The notes below the pieces were generated by a model. It searched no databases. It was not told the DNA's origin and saw nothing but the letters and a program-made list of their open reading frames with translations. The position numbers and the translations under genes were made by a program. From Aphis gossypii (taxonomy: Eukaryota; Arthropoda; Insecta; Hemiptera; Aphididae), in assembly GCF_020184175.1 (NCBI RefSeq), contig NC_065530.1, positions 63,589,260 through 63,653,259 on the forward strand: a DNA stretch of 64,000 nt, in the 5' to 3' direction. Shown piece after piece: positions 24,991 through 38,640 of the stretch; the stretch's first letter is position 1, and every line of letters starts with the position of its first letter.

Positions 24991-26029
24991 AACGCGTTTG
25001 TTTTTAATAAAAACCACTAAATACTACCTACGGAATAGTTGTATCGTTATCCTGACTAAATGAGAATATGTTTTGCAACACACGTCCAATATATTATAGT
25101 GCAGATACCAATGTACCCATTGTACAAGATCTGTCAGAGCTGTCTATATCTAATATTAATACCTATTATTTAATATACTTTATTGTTTTCAACACAAGGC
25201 AACTTAAGCAGTTTTATTTTTGAACCACAATGTACGATTTATTTATTTTTATGAACGATTTAGTTGTTATTAAATCGTTTGAAAACATGTTTTATTTATT
25301 ATGCGTGCTCGTTTAGTATATCGCGACATCGGGCTCTGTTATACAGACATTTCTGATACTTTATTATTAACTATAAAGTTGTGCATTGTTATCTAATACA
25401 TGTTTGCATTAAAATGAAACATTATTGGCAGGATCATTTTTCACAAAATTGAAATACCTACTGATATCTACTATTAATTTTCGCCAAACAAAAGGATAAA
25501 GGTAGTTTTCATTTTTCTCCTCAGATTTCTTTTAAACTAGAATTATTGTATCTATAGTCTATACTACTCCAAATATTATAACCAATAATCATATATTAAT
25601 ATTTTAATTATTAAAATTATTTATTTTATGTACAAAATGATGGCACAAATTATTTAAATTGTAGTCTTATACATAAGTAAGTATTTATATAAGTAATATA
25701 TTTATATATTATAATAATATGTATAACACTAGTAATATTAATAATGAATTGCTAATTAAAAAATTGACGATAATTTATTATTTATCTATTTGTTAATTGT
25801 AGAAACCTTGAAAAGCATTCGTTATATAAGTTAATAATATTAATAAAAATAGTAAATGTAAGAGATAGGTAAAATGTCATAAAATTTAGGTTTGGTTAAC
25901 CAGGCATAACATTCGTTATAGTGGTGGGTTATGTACAAGTTAAAGAAAATAGATAATGTTTATCGAAGAGTGGGAAAAAATAAGGAATAGAAATTGAGTA
26001 TTGTTTTTTTAATAATACATTATTACACT
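24991..26029. other. AT-rich noncoding stretch
   Basis: No gene or structured element seen; low GC with scattered TATAATAAT phrases. Confidence 0.6.
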
Positions 26030-26430
26030 TCAGAGCTCTAAATTATTATAAATTTAATATTTTACTATATTTATTATGGTAATTTTTAACTTTAATTTAT
26101 TTCATATATTCGAAGTTTAGCTACTATTGTACATAGAAAATATTTAGGACAGTATTATTGGTCAGAAAATGATAGTTTTTTTATTTATTAAGAAATTAAT
26201 ATTTATTATTTTGATCATTATATCTCATTTTTGGAATAAAATTATTAAGACCAATATTATAATTACTTTATTTATCCGTCCAGACAACATTTCATTCTAT
26301 ACTAATATGTATAAAATGTATTATTAACGATTTATAAACTCAATCATACACCAAAGAAAACAATTTTAAATAATAGATATCTATATTAAATTGATATTTA
26401 ATCACTTTTATCTCTTTGATAATATACGCA
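26030..26430 (-). repeat. Dispersed repeat, copy B (inverted)
   Basis: Reverse complement of copy A at 14,864-15,246. In plus-strand orientation the blocks run in the opposite order: TGTACATAGAAAATATTTA (26,129-26,147), then TTGGTCAGAAAATGATA, then TTTATCCGTCCAGACAA, then TATACTAATATGTATAA, then CGATTTATAAACTCAATCAT, then AAAGAAAACAATT. Copy B has a few extra bases near 26,060-26,080. The similarity ends in AT-rich DNA on both sides, and no target-site duplication could be fixed by eye. Confidence 0.75.
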
Positions 26431-29400
26431 TGTGACTGTACAAAATATATCGTTGTATCATTATGCAATCGAAACAGATATAAATTTAAATAATATTTTT
26501 ACATAATTTGAATTATAAGCTATATATAAATATATTATAGAAATTGATTTAATTTATTTTTTATTTGACTTTACTTAAGACTTTATTTACTTGCCCTTAG
26601 ACTGAGGCTACACTATCACCGAGTCTTTGACCTCGTAAATGATATACAGTAGCGTATATATATATATGGTATTAACGCGTCGTTTTCCATCATTTGTATC
26701 GCCCATCGCAATTTAATTATTATGTTATTTTCAAGTTATCGCCGGATCGATGAGTACAAGAGTATTTTAATAAATAAAAATGTATTTCCAAGAATTTAGT
26801 TCGACAGTCAATAAACGATTAATTCTAAGCGTTAATACAAAATACACATTCCTTGTTATTATGATGTCTTACCATCATAGTATCATTGGATATTTTTTAT
26901 TAAACGCTTATCGAAATGATAAACAGGAATAACAACACTATGTTTTCCCAGCTACGGGATATCAAGTATAGCTTTAGAGTTATGCAGTATAGTGTTTAAA
27001 AATATGCACTGCTTTCGAGAACAATGTTACGAACATTATATACAAACACTGTATAGGTATATCAAATATCATAGTTAAATAGTTTAGTGTACTTTTACTT
27101 TATAGATATTTTACTAGCAAGTATTATCAGACAGAGTTTTTAAAAGACAGTGTTTTATTTTTTTTATAATAGGCATTATCACTGGATGTCATAAAGAAGC
27201 AGAAATGTAATACGCATTTTAAACGGGTTTAAGTAACTTTAAAACAGTTTTAAAACCTCACTTGAATGTTACGCGTGGTCTACCGAAAATAAAAATGAAG
27301 TACAATGACTGACCTTGAACTGCGCCGTTTGTCGTTTCATTGGACAAATGAAATAATTCCGACGTTCTATAAAAAACGTTGTTGATAACAAATGAAATGT
27401 ATACCTACACATTTTTAAGTGTGAATCAATAATTAAAATAAATCTTGTGTCTTACGTCGAAGGACAATACCAATTTCATAAATTATATGATTGAAAAACA
27501 CGATTCCGATAAAGTTGGATGTACAGTCAAATCAATTTTCAGCTTAGGTACATTGCAGTTTACATTTTAACAATGTAAATTTATATCGTTCACGATAGAG
27601 AAAATTATTTCTGCTTCAATTTAATTATTCAAAAACAATTTATCTTATTATTTCATTTTTTTTTTGCAAACCACCAATACTTTTGATTGAGAGAAAGAAG
27701 ATATTTTGATAGAAAAGTTATTGAGTTAACCATATACGATTTATTTTTAATTAATAGGTTCTAATATACCATTAAACTAAAAAAATTATATAGACCACAA
27801 GTAATATAATTGTATACCACTGATACATACGAGTATATCATTTATCTCTATAATACCTATCAGCTAGTGGTGTATAAAACAATATGCGTGCATTGGATAT
27901 ATATTTATTAAAATTTTCTATAAAGGTATTTTAATAAATTAATACAATAAATTAAAAAAAGGTTATTTGATGGGAGAAAAAAAATCTCGTATGTCAATTA
28001 AGTGAAAACCCCGTCATTCTCACTATATTCGGCTCAGCGATGTTTTCGATTCATCCAAAGAACCACTCATTAATTCGATTTATGCTCCCGCCTAGTTATG
28101 GTTTCTATTTTAAAATAGAAATATCAAATAAGACCCACTTTTGAGTTTAATTATTCAATGTATGGGACGAGTTAGCTCTCTTAAATTATATTTTACACTT
28201 TTGCGATGAACGAGTGAGATGAAATTCCGTGAACTCGTTTGACAAAAAGGCACGTGCGTGACCACTGACGTAATGACGTGACACTAACTGCACTTGCAAC
28301 TAGCAACTTTGATCAATCGTGGAGATTTCTGAAGCCCTATTTGAACTTGGTTGTTTTACAATAATAATAGCACCACCGTTGAATGCATAATAACAGTAAT
28401 ATATCACCATTCACTACGGAACGAAACTTTCTCTTGTCCTACGACGCGAATGAATTTAACATATTAAGCTACAACATGTAACTGTGGCAATTATTCGGAT
28501 ATAGATTACCAATTCAGTATATACAGATATATTACACTGCTATTTTACTCATCCTGTACATTTATATATATATACAATATACATTTATATGATATGAAGA
28601 TTTTAACAAAAACTACAAACAGAAATAAATCATATTTTGGTAGTTATCGTATTATAATGTTATTATTGCCTGCAGTCCGTTAAAATATGATTGCATTTGT
28701 CTGCTGCAGCTTCCGTAAAATGATAAGCACACTCCGTAGACGGTTGCGATGCTTCAATGAGAGAGTTTCCCGCCGAAATATACGCATACCGGAAGTCGTG
28801 TATAGCCAGTTATTATTACTAAATAAAGGACGTAAAATGTAGAGAAAAAACCGTTATCGTGGGGTTCAAACTCGCAGCTGTTAAAACAAAAAAAAAAAAA
28901 AACAATTTAAAAGCCGTCACTACAACCGACTATATTTTATTATTATATTAATATATGTATTTTACTTTAAACTGGCATATCCGTACCATCAACCACAGCT
29001 CGGCGACTCTCGTCTAACACTATCACCATACTCTACGTACTGCAATGATCAATATACTATATTATACTCATAATAATATATTCATATTTTTATTATTTCG
29101 TATTTAAATCTCAATATAACACATACATAATTTAATTTATTATTTAGTATATCTAGTGAGGATTTTAATTGAATTATATACTTAGCATCCTTAAACCTAT
29201 TTCTTGGCTGTAAGCACCCTATAAGAAGTACTTTATCTTTTAACTATTATAATTAAATATTAAGCAATAATACGATTTAATTTGAGACTTAAATGTATTA
29301 TAAGTTTAAGTGTTAGTATTTACGTTTTCGTATTTCAACACCTTCTTTCTTCATCGGATCAAACTGAAATGGAAATTTATGTTCTACGTGACTATATTGG

Positions 29401-29696
29401 CTAAGTATACTGTGAAGCAATATTGGCAAAAATGTTTGTCTGTATTAAGCGAATTCTGAAAAGTGTTTCGGCACGTGTTTTACCTCGAACAATTGAATTT
29501 ATAAACCATTCTTAAATGTGAAAGGGGTTGGCTGTACTAATAAATATCTAGTTAATTTTGTTTTTTATTTGATAATTAAACCTTCAACAGCAATGATTAT
29601 TAGCTATTATCTATTACAAAATATTATATAGATTAAGTTAAATTTAAAATTACAATTTAATAATAATATATTTTGTGATATTTAAAAATGAGATAA
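26431..29696. other. AT-rich to mixed noncoding stretch
   Basis: No gene seen. It includes a TCAAGGTCA box in reverse (27,310-27,318), a GC-richer segment at about 28,000-28,460 with CACTGACGTAATGACGTGAC (paired ACGT cores near 28,265-28,283), and another at 28,670-28,810. An A run at 28,886-28,903 and TA tracts are present. Confidence 0.55.
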
Positions 29697-30562
29697 TTAT
29701 TTATAAGTTTGGTTTTCATCAAGAGCTTCTATTATTATGCTGGGTGCCGTGTTCAGATCAATGCGTATTGAAGTGAATTGTGTACACTTCTCTACTATAA
29801 TATGCGTTTTATGGTTAATACTATGTGGCATATGTAGCATATTTTTTGAGGTTGTTTTTTCTTTATTTATGTCATTTTCATATACTCTACTTTATAATCT
29901 ATGTGGTATTTAACATAACCGTATCCATTGTATTTAGTTTCCAAATCTCGAAACTGTGCTAATAAGTTACCGATTTTACGGTTAATGGTAGATATTAAAT
30001 AGCACATTTGAAATACCACGGTGAGCCAATCCAATAAATCTATCTTAACACCATAATTATTAGAAGAAATTTCAACGATTTAATTCGGAGATGGAATTAA
30101 TATGTCAAGGCCAAAACGTTTTCATTTGAAAACTTACCAGCCAGAAAGGGCTTAAATCCAGTTCTGTTCACGATTCACTTCAAAATAATTTTTTATTCAG
30201 ATCCATTCTTCCAAGAATATCAATACGCTCTCTGTTTAGTAACGTAGTTTCGATGAGTTTATCAATATAATATATTTGACACCAATTGAACGGTCATAAA
30301 CGTTATCTAGACATGATAAAATGTTTTTAGTACCAAAGAACTATGTTTATCACCAATTAAGGTTGTAGTTTGAATATTTGATTCAAATTATAGTCGGCGA
30401 ATAGAGAGAATTAGTCGTGTATAGATAATAGTTTCATAATTGTTTTCTAAATCAATTTTGCTCAAACGCAATGGATCGAGTCGCGTGGTATAATAATGTT
30501 TACGTATTTGATACGCCCTAGTGACATGGTTGTACTGCAAAATATTCGTTGATACGTTTTTA
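29697..30562 (-). pseudogene. Coding-like relic, family unrecognised
   Basis: On the minus strand four successive open segments cover this interval in changing frames: about 30,560-30,380 (ends at an in-frame TAA after RLILSIRRL), 30,310-30,180 (contains TTLLNRERIDILGRMDLN), 30,062-29,870 (contains IDLLDWLTVVFQMCY and NRKIGNLLAQFRDLETKY) and 29,872-29,697 (contains HIIVEKCTQFTSIRIDLN and ends at TAA). A GTAAGT donor-like sequence follows the second segment. The interval is somewhat GC-richer than its flanks and lacks simple repeats. Amino-acid make-up is more protein-like than in most chance frames, but open runs of 45-60 codons are common in this window, so chance is not excluded. The alternatives are a dead gene, a dead transposon, or noncoding sequence. 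Confidence 0.25.
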
Positions 30563-32837
30563 ATTTATATTATCAATCTCAAGACTATCACATACTATTA
30601 TTACTTTATTTTACTTGACGGAGTAAATAATCATATAAGAAGTGATCCCGGAGACACCATTGGTTTTCCACGGGAAATTTCCATTAGTACCGCCGTCTCT
30701 TTCACTCAATAAGTCTGTATGTAACCATAATGATTGATGATAACTTTATTTACTGATTTACAATATAACTTAATACGTACGTATATTATAGTCGTATACT
30801 ATACGTTGTATTATGTTGTACCTTGTACACGCCGTGTACGTATCTTAATTATGTTTAACTACATAAGCCTTAATATAACGTTAGTAGGTATATGTTATCG
30901 ACTGTTACTCGCTCACTTTATAAAACGCAGTCCATATTAATATAATAATTAATATTTGGAATAAAATTAAATAAAACCTTTTTTTTTTTAGAGAAAAACG
31001 GATAATTTATGAAAACGTTACCTCATTTTTGGAGGAAAATTGAACAAATGTTCCCACAATACATTTAAAATTTTAGGATTCATAGCATTTATAGTTAGTA
31101 TAGGTACTTTTTATTTTATTCTTTTTTTTATTTTTACATAATTGTTAAAAAAACTTAAATTTAAAAATATATCTATTTGCAAGCATTTATAACCAGTGTT
31201 AGATATTTATGTACAATATATTATATGAAACCATTTCATTTCACGACAGTAGTTATAAACCTACATATTTTAATATATATATATAAATTAAATGTGAAAA
31301 TATTTCTACTTGTACCCACTACGCCGTCGTCGTATTTAAACTTTCTTTCTATTCACGTGACACACTGTATATTGTATATTATAATATTATTATGTTCAAA
31401 TGTATATATACATATACGCGTATGATAAAAACGTAATTTTGCGTACGTATACAAATATAATATATATTACATTAAGTAGGCATACTTGCGTTAACATTTT
31501 TATGAGTATCCCTTTTTTTCATGCATCCACACTCTCACTGTTTTTTATTTTTTTATAAATCATAAGTTCGCAACAAACTTGACTTTTGAACAAAAATAAT
31601 AAACAAACAAACCATAAACACAACGACGGCGGCGGCGGCTGCACGCACTAGCGAATGTGTTTTGTTTAACCGGATTTTATGTATAAACGTTGTTGACACA
31701 CTTTACATATACATTATAATACACAGTAGTTGCACGTGCCATCGTCGGTTATAATTGCACTTTACAATCGTTGACCGTATTGTCGACGACGAGTGACGCT
31801 TGTTCGTTGTTAAGCTTTCCAAGTGGTCGTCGTTTCTTATACGCCGATAGTGCGAGAAAAATTCACACAACCCCGTCGGTCATTACAATATAGATAATAT
31901 GCGTGGATAAAAGAATGAATAAAAATCGAAAGCTGACGACAAAAAAAAAAACAGAGTATATACATATATATACATAGCATTACATACGTTGTACACATTG
32001 TATTTAACGATTCAACGTTAAACCGCTTTAAACGAGTATATCGTGACAAGTTTTGGCTTGTGTATAATATTATATACCAGCTACCTATTATAATATATGA
32101 TTGTGACCCCGAAAGATGATTTGTTTTCAAAGAATTTTTTCTATTTCTCGTGCAAAAAAAAAAGCCCGCAATTTTTATATATATTGCCAGAAATTTAAAC
32201 AGATATGCTTGACACAGGTGGTTGGTGAAAATAGATTTTTAAGTATTAGGTAGACGGGTAGTACCTTTATACCTAATATATTACTAGGTACTATTATTAT
32301 GTTTACAACTCGCGATTAACCTAGAGAATTGTGTAGCTACGTTAATTGTTTTAAATTGCAGGAAATTAACAATTGTTAATCTATTTATTATCCACGTGTT
32401 ATTTAGTAGTATAGAAATTTCAAAACGTGTGTATTATTGTGGTAGGAAAATGAAATTAAAGCATTTTCGCTTATATACCTATATCAAGAACAGCAAAACG
32501 AAACTGTGTATTTTGCTATTCCTCCTATGTATAATTAGTATTGTTTTACGTAGATAATATTATATTATGTTTTATATTATATACTTGATGTATAATAAGA
32601 ACCATAGGTAAGTACACATAAAATATTCTCTACACTTGTTGAATATAATTTCTACAATTTCTAAAGATATGTATATATATTATATACCTATTGTATACTA
32701 TACAAAAATTATTGACACTTCTACACTCGATAGGTACTGCATAAATGTGCTAATTAAATGACCATCGAGTGTGTATCGTCAATAATTATGTTATTTTAAA
32801 AGTGAGAAAATAATGCGAATGTGTGTTTGTGTGTGAA

Positions 32838-32855
32838 AGAGAGAGAGAGAGAGAG
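32838..32855 (+). repeat. (GA)n microsatellite
   Basis: About nine perfect GA units preceded by a GTGTGTTTGTGTG tract. Confidence 0.85.
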
Positions 32856-33365
32856 TTGTAGTTAGAAACGATAAAAAGACAATCGTTAAAAATATCTACG
32901 ACCGACGATGCACAACGACTTGTGCCGCGTGCGATTTGCATAATATTATATACGCTAGGTATAGGTTAGGTATATTATATACCTCCCACAAACGAGTCAT
33001 GTATTTAGGACAGTAAATGAGATCGAATGGGTATCATATTCATGTATATATAATTACCGGAGTAAAAGCTGATAAGAAAGTATAAGGTATGATTTGTGAT
33101 TGAGAAATTATAATCTTTTTAAATGTGTTCGTGAGCTTTATTAACACGTGAATGTAGTGTGTCGTGTGCGTATATAATATGAACATGGAAGTTAGAACAT
33201 AGAGATATACACACAACATACACGTTTAATACAATTAGAATGCAGTTTGGATTCGAAAGCAAATGCTTTTTTAAAATTTTATAGAGATAATTCTTGTGTA
33301 GGTATATATATATGTATTTTATTTTATTTCTATCCAAATGGAATAACCTTTATACTTTCTTTTAA

Positions 33366-33384
33366 TTTTTTTTTTTTTTTTTTG
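33366..33384 (+). repeat. Poly(T) run of 19
   Basis: Nineteen consecutive thymines after TTTTAA. It could be a reverse-oriented retroposed tail. No body was recognised. Confidence 0.85.
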
Positions 33385-36300
33385 ATATTTTATGTTAGAA
33401 TATCATTTCATTGCAATATTTTTATACGAATTTACGGTAAAAATCGATAAGAGGATGTAAAAAAGATATGTTGTCGATGATAACATAAAATAAAATAAAA
33501 TAATAATTAATATACAAGAAAGTAAATTCATTTAATAGTGACATGTATATCATTATTGCACCGATAACTTCGATGGATGTTGAAAGTACATTTTGTTAAT
33601 AATTTAAATGTCTAAATTATTTTAAAGACAGTAGATTTGTCAAAATATATAGTGGTTGTTTGTGTGTACTTTACTTCTCATAATAATTAATATGGTAAAA
33701 ACATAATAATAATATTAATTTTCAATAAATTATGTTTATTTTGCAAACAAATTAATACTTATTTGTGATTTTTATTACGTTTAAAGTGATTTTAATATTT
33801 TCTTTAAACACTTGTTATAACTTCACTAATTCACAAAAAATAAAATATAACAATTAATTACTAACACAAGCCAAATTATTCTAAGCAAGCTATAACTATA
33901 GTTTACCGTTATGGGGTTGTATAATTTATGACAAAAATTACTTGAAAATATAATGTACAATAAATTATAACATATATTTATTAAAACGTATGTTAAATTT
34001 GTTGAATAGTGTATATATATCCTCGTATATATTATACATAGATACTTCAAACTTTCTTTAATTTAGTTTTCGGATAAAAACAAATATAACGAGACGCAAC
34101 TTTATATTTATATATATATACTTATTATATGTAATATATATACCTATATTCAGTTATACTAAAAATTTCAATTTACAGCAACGATATACTGTACTCTTTT
34201 TCTTAGCAGCTTGAATGGTAATAATAATGACTTATAAAGTTATACATTTGAAACTTCTCAAGTTCTTTTTGTATTGTTACAGTAAATTCTCAAAAATAAT
34301 AAACATGAAGGTTTATATTATTTATTACAGGTAATACTTTAAGTTATTATTCTCAGTATCTGTCTTTTCAGAAATAGTATTATTTTTATATTTTTTCATT
34401 TCAATAGTTTCAAACGAATTTAGGTAATTTAATTATTAAGTAAATAATTACAAAATGAGCTTTCTTCGTTAGTATAATATTGATATTAAAATTTAATTGC
34501 ACAGCTAATTACGATTTTTAATCAACTTTATTATTATAGATTAGTTATATTTTTTATAAACACCGTACATTATACAATATTCGAGTAATTCATGACGTTT
34601 TTAGTAATAATTGAAACGTTAATCGTTACTATTGTTTATAAATTCATAAAGTAGCAGTAATAATATAATATGTATCCAATTCAGTTCTACACACCGAGGA
34701 GATTAGCTACATAAAACGATGTGAATGTTTATACATTAAATATTTAAATTTTAAACTTTTTTTCACAATATAAACAGTTTTTAAAATTAAAAAAACACGT
34801 ATTTTATCCCCAACGAACACTAAATAAATTTACGAAAATACTCGTAGTACAGAAAGAATATTAATTATTTCCGCATTATGAGTATATATATACTGTATTA
34901 TTAAAATATTTCCGTAGTTTGCAAGGTTATTGTAGTAGAGCTGTTTACATACGTATTATACTGCTGCAAATCGAGTCATTGCACTCGGTGCGATTATAGT
35001 AATATGCGCTGATTTTTATTGAATACTGCATAAATCATACTTTATAATGATAAATATATTACAGTCTATATACTCTATACAGACTACAAGTAAATCGACC
35101 GTATTTTATTGTGATACATTCTAATATACATATATAACTGGACATTAAATAAAAAAATCATACTTAATGTCTACTGGATGTACGACATATATACAATACG
35201 AGTGTACAACTTGTCTGTGTTCAACATGGATGTATGTATTGTGTATTATATAGGGTGAACACTTTTACCCATTCGCACGTAAGTTGTGACACCAAAAATA
35301 ATACTTGTGGGTATTGTCTCTATTGTATCTTTGTAAAAGCATGAACATGAGTGAAACACTCATGATGAATTTATAACAAGTTTAATACCAAGTGGTTAAT
35401 TCGATGATAAAAAAAAAATGTATTTTTAAAAACTAAAAAAAAAAATAACCTATGCAGTATAAATTTTGTAAAAATATAAAAAAAAAATATGCAATCAACG
35501 CTTAACGAATTCAAACATATGTTAAATCTCCAGTATAACTGCTTTTATGTGATTCCAAACGGTTTTATAATTTGGTTTGCAGTTTGTAGTGTATGTACGT
35601 TTAAAAGAAAAAATGTGTTCGAGTCATTAAAACTCTAATCCTAATAATAATTTTCTAGCCGAGTATAATATGTTGCGATGACCATGTGGGATAAGTATCA
35701 AGCGAGATATGCTTATTAAACTCTTGTGTAGTTTTAAAATTTAATTCAATCCTCGAAATCCAAAATAGATTACTTACTTTAGCCTTTAGAGGAGATTAAA
35801 TAAGAATATTTGAAAATTTATTAATTATTTTCATAAAATTATAATAAAACTATCGAATATTGTATTTCCGCCCAACCCCAAAAGCCGTTTAAAATATTAA
35901 TATGTGTAGCTACACAATATAATAAAATGATCATATAATATTCTACTGTCATTACGCTTAACATCGATTCTAAAACAATTTAAGTATAATAATAAATAAT
36001 AAATATTTCAAATTTTATGATATTATACACTTAAAGCCTTTCAATTTCAACAGTCTCATAATTTCCATTCATTAATATGGTTATAGCTGTTATAAACTAT
36101 AACCTATATAAGTATCAAAGTAATAAGTACTTATTAATCTTAATAATTGTCTCAATTAGTTATTACTTATTACCCATAATTAGATACTATCAGATATTAA
36201 TAACTTTCTAATTTGGGTTGTAGAAAAAATGGATGTACCTAGATACATAATAATAATAATATGCACATTATTTTGGTAATCCATCTGTTTCGGAACTAAT

Positions 36301-36626
36301 TGTCATAGACTCGCAGATTGAACGTCAGATTATTATCACCTATCCGAAAATATAAGAAATAAGTAACGTATTACAATTACCGAAGAAAATAAAAATTATA
36401 TTACAATTTTGTTTAATTACAAAATTGTTATTAAAAAAAAAAACGAACCTGCAGTTATCTTCTGAAAATTTTGGACAGCCATAAAAAAGACGGAAATATA
36501 TTAAAATATTACTAATCAGTGATCACTTTTTCGTATTATGTAGCTACGAGCTGTAGCAGTAAGTGTACAGTTCAGTTAAGCCGATTGTGTATAAGACCTG
36601 ACGATATTGTTCGAACAGTGAAAATA

Positions 36627-37024
36627 TAGTAAAACCTCTATTATCCTTTACTCTCTCATCCGTCAACTTTTGTTATATGCATCGCATTATCCTCAGTCAT
36701 AATGGTATCTTGAATTTTAAATAAAATATTGCACACACATAATTTAGGTATATACATTGTACTTGTAGATAAATAAAAGTATTATTTATGAAAAAAGTTC
36801 GGGATTCATAATATAATATAATATAATATAATCAATCTAAAATAACTAACATTTTTAAACTATTTTATTCCATCGTCATATATATATATATATATTGTAT
36901 ATATTAATACTTATAATATTAAAATTAAAAAAGAATAATAATTATAGATATAAAACTTAATTTTTTCTTTCATCCGTTAGGTACTCTTTTGGACCCGTTT
37001 AAGATGATTAATAGAGGTTTTAAC
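36627..37024 (+). mobile_element. pogo/Tigger-like miniature transposon (MITE)
   Basis: The left terminus reads TAGTAAAACCTCTATTATCC and the right terminus, reverse-complemented, reads GTTAAAACCTCTATTAATC. They share TAAAACCTCTATTA exactly. This resembles the CAGTRAAACCTCGATTATCC terminal repeat of the pogo/Tigger branch of Tc1/mariner elements, which insert at TA. TA dinucleotides abut the left end. The internal 350 bases are AT-rich, include an ATAAT pentamer repeat (36,808-36,832) and a TA repeat (36,873-36,894), and carry no transposase. It is a nonautonomous derivative about 398 bp long. TCATCCGTCAACTT inside the left end and the reverse of CATCCGTTAGGTACTC inside the right end suggest further, decayed subterminal symmetry. 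Confidence 0.65.
36808..36832 (+). repeat. (ATAAT)n minisatellite
   Basis: Five perfect ATAAT pentamers inside the pogo-like element. The same pentamer expands again at about 43,263-43,282 and 54,912-54,926. Confidence 0.85.
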
Positions 37025-38640
37025 AAGAAGAAGAATAATAGTGGTAAATGCATAACTTTTTATGAATCAAAAATCCCATATTCACATAATAATATTATTT
37101 GTTTGAAAAATACACTAAGTGTATTTATCAAGTCCGATGGCCGGTGGGGTCAGTGTATGCTTTAATTTTATTGACTGCAGCGTTGTTTTATAAATTATTG
37201 TTCATTATTTGTCTGTTATAATATAAAAAGATAACCTATTTATATTATAATATACATGTTATTTTATTTACACACTGAATTATGTGTTGATTAAACGACC
37301 CCATAGGCCATGTGTAGAAATGAACGCGACAATGTCAAATAATTAGGTATTTAATCATTATCCTACAAAAAATGATTGACAATAATTATATTTTATCAAA
37401 AAGGACAGAAACACGGTCTCTGCACCATATATAATTATTATACTCGTTTAAAACAAAATTTCACACTCCATTCGCATTTGCATTATAAGGAATATTTGCA
37501 TACCCTATGTCTTAAAGTATCATCCCTTTACATGTTTTTTTTTTTGTGAAAGATGTGAAGTTCGTTATAATATTATATTTTGTTCAAATATTTATAATAT
37601 TTTTTTAAACGGTGAATAAATAATGTAATGTTAAATACTTTTACTGATTTCAACTAAGAATTATTCATGATACAAAATAATATGATATTATGTATAGGTA
37701 GGTATTATAATAATGTATCTACCTCATATTATTTTGTAATACCTATACAAAATTTATATGTTACATTAATTATCTACATTAGGTATATAATATTAATTTA
37801 GTTATATTACAATTGTTCGAGAGCTTGCTGTATAAAACATCATATATATTTATTAGATGTTTTGTGCACACTGAAAAAACACAATTTCGTAATTTCCATG
37901 CAAGTACCTATAGTTGTTTTTTTCAATGAAAAAGTTCTATTATTAATTTTAATTTCATGCCAATTTTATTTTGGCGACAGAACTTGTCTACATTGTCTGA
38001 GTTTAACACATCACTTAAGCACGCAAATACATGTTTTCTAAACAGAAAACCAATTAACTTCTATTTTTTTCAGAACAAATTATTTCTGTTTTAAAAATGA
38101 GCGTGGGCACAATAATGACAACGACTTTTATGGTTTTTAGTAAAACGCTAATTAATCTTGGTATATTTTATAGAAAATGAATATTTTGTCATCATTACGT
38201 GCACTAAATCAAAATATTATAATATTCTTCTACTGTGGCATTGACATTTTGACAAAAGTATATCTCACCTAAAGTAATAGGTAGTGTTATAATTTATATA
38301 GACGCATATCTAAAACCTACAATTATTAGGAGTAAGCATATTGTACGTGTACGATTTATTAGATGACTTTATAAAACTGAGATAAATATGGTGTATGTTT
38401 TATTCCAGACTTTTTTAACCCCTTCAAATCTTTCGGCACTACACCGAAAAAAGACATTTGACTGCACCTGTTATTATAATTACACTGAATCAATATTTTA
38501 ATAAAGTTTACTGTCCAACCTATAGGTATATATTCGAATCCACGGATGTTTAGTGTCGCAAAACGCCGAGCAGTGAATTATTCACATATTATATTAATAT
38601 AAGTATATTGCACATAAACCGATAAACAAAAAAAAACCCC
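37025..38640. other. AT-rich noncoding stretch
   Basis: No gene seen. It contains the 68-base hairpin at 37,671-37,738 and a TTTTTTTCAG splice-acceptor-like string at about 38,063-38,072, with no supporting exon. Confidence 0.55.
37671..37738. repeat. Long-stem hairpin, pre-miRNA-like size
   Basis: TACAAAATAATATGA (37,671-37,685) pairs perfectly with TCATATTATTTTGTA (37,724-37,738). Inside, GGTAGGTA (about 37,697-37,704) pairs with TATCTACC using one G-T or mismatch, leaving a short AT-rich loop. The overall length is about 68 bases. The AT-only outer stem makes a chance or transposon origin more likely than an RNA gene. Confidence 0.6.

Larger units (their letters stand above)
30563..36626. 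other. Mixed AT-rich noncoding stretch
   Basis: No gene supported. Open frames of 62-97 codons (30,521-30,940 plus; 31,177-31,425 plus; 31,837-32,130 minus; 33,119-33,450 both strands; 33,826-34,050 minus) are Tyr/Ile/Cys-rich and motif-free. GC-richer patches occur at 31,620-31,860 (with a GGC run) and 32,880-32,950. A GA microsatellite lies at 32,838-32,855, a 19-base T run at 33,366-33,384, and an 8-bp stem with a 3-base loop (CATGAGTG/CACTCATG) at 35,346-35,364. Confidence 0.55.

Noticed and set aside
38063..38160. TTTTTTTCAG acceptor followed by ATGAGCGTGGGC and a 27-codon frame
   Set aside because: The frame is short, in AT-rich DNA, with no donor or continuation. It is probably coincidental.
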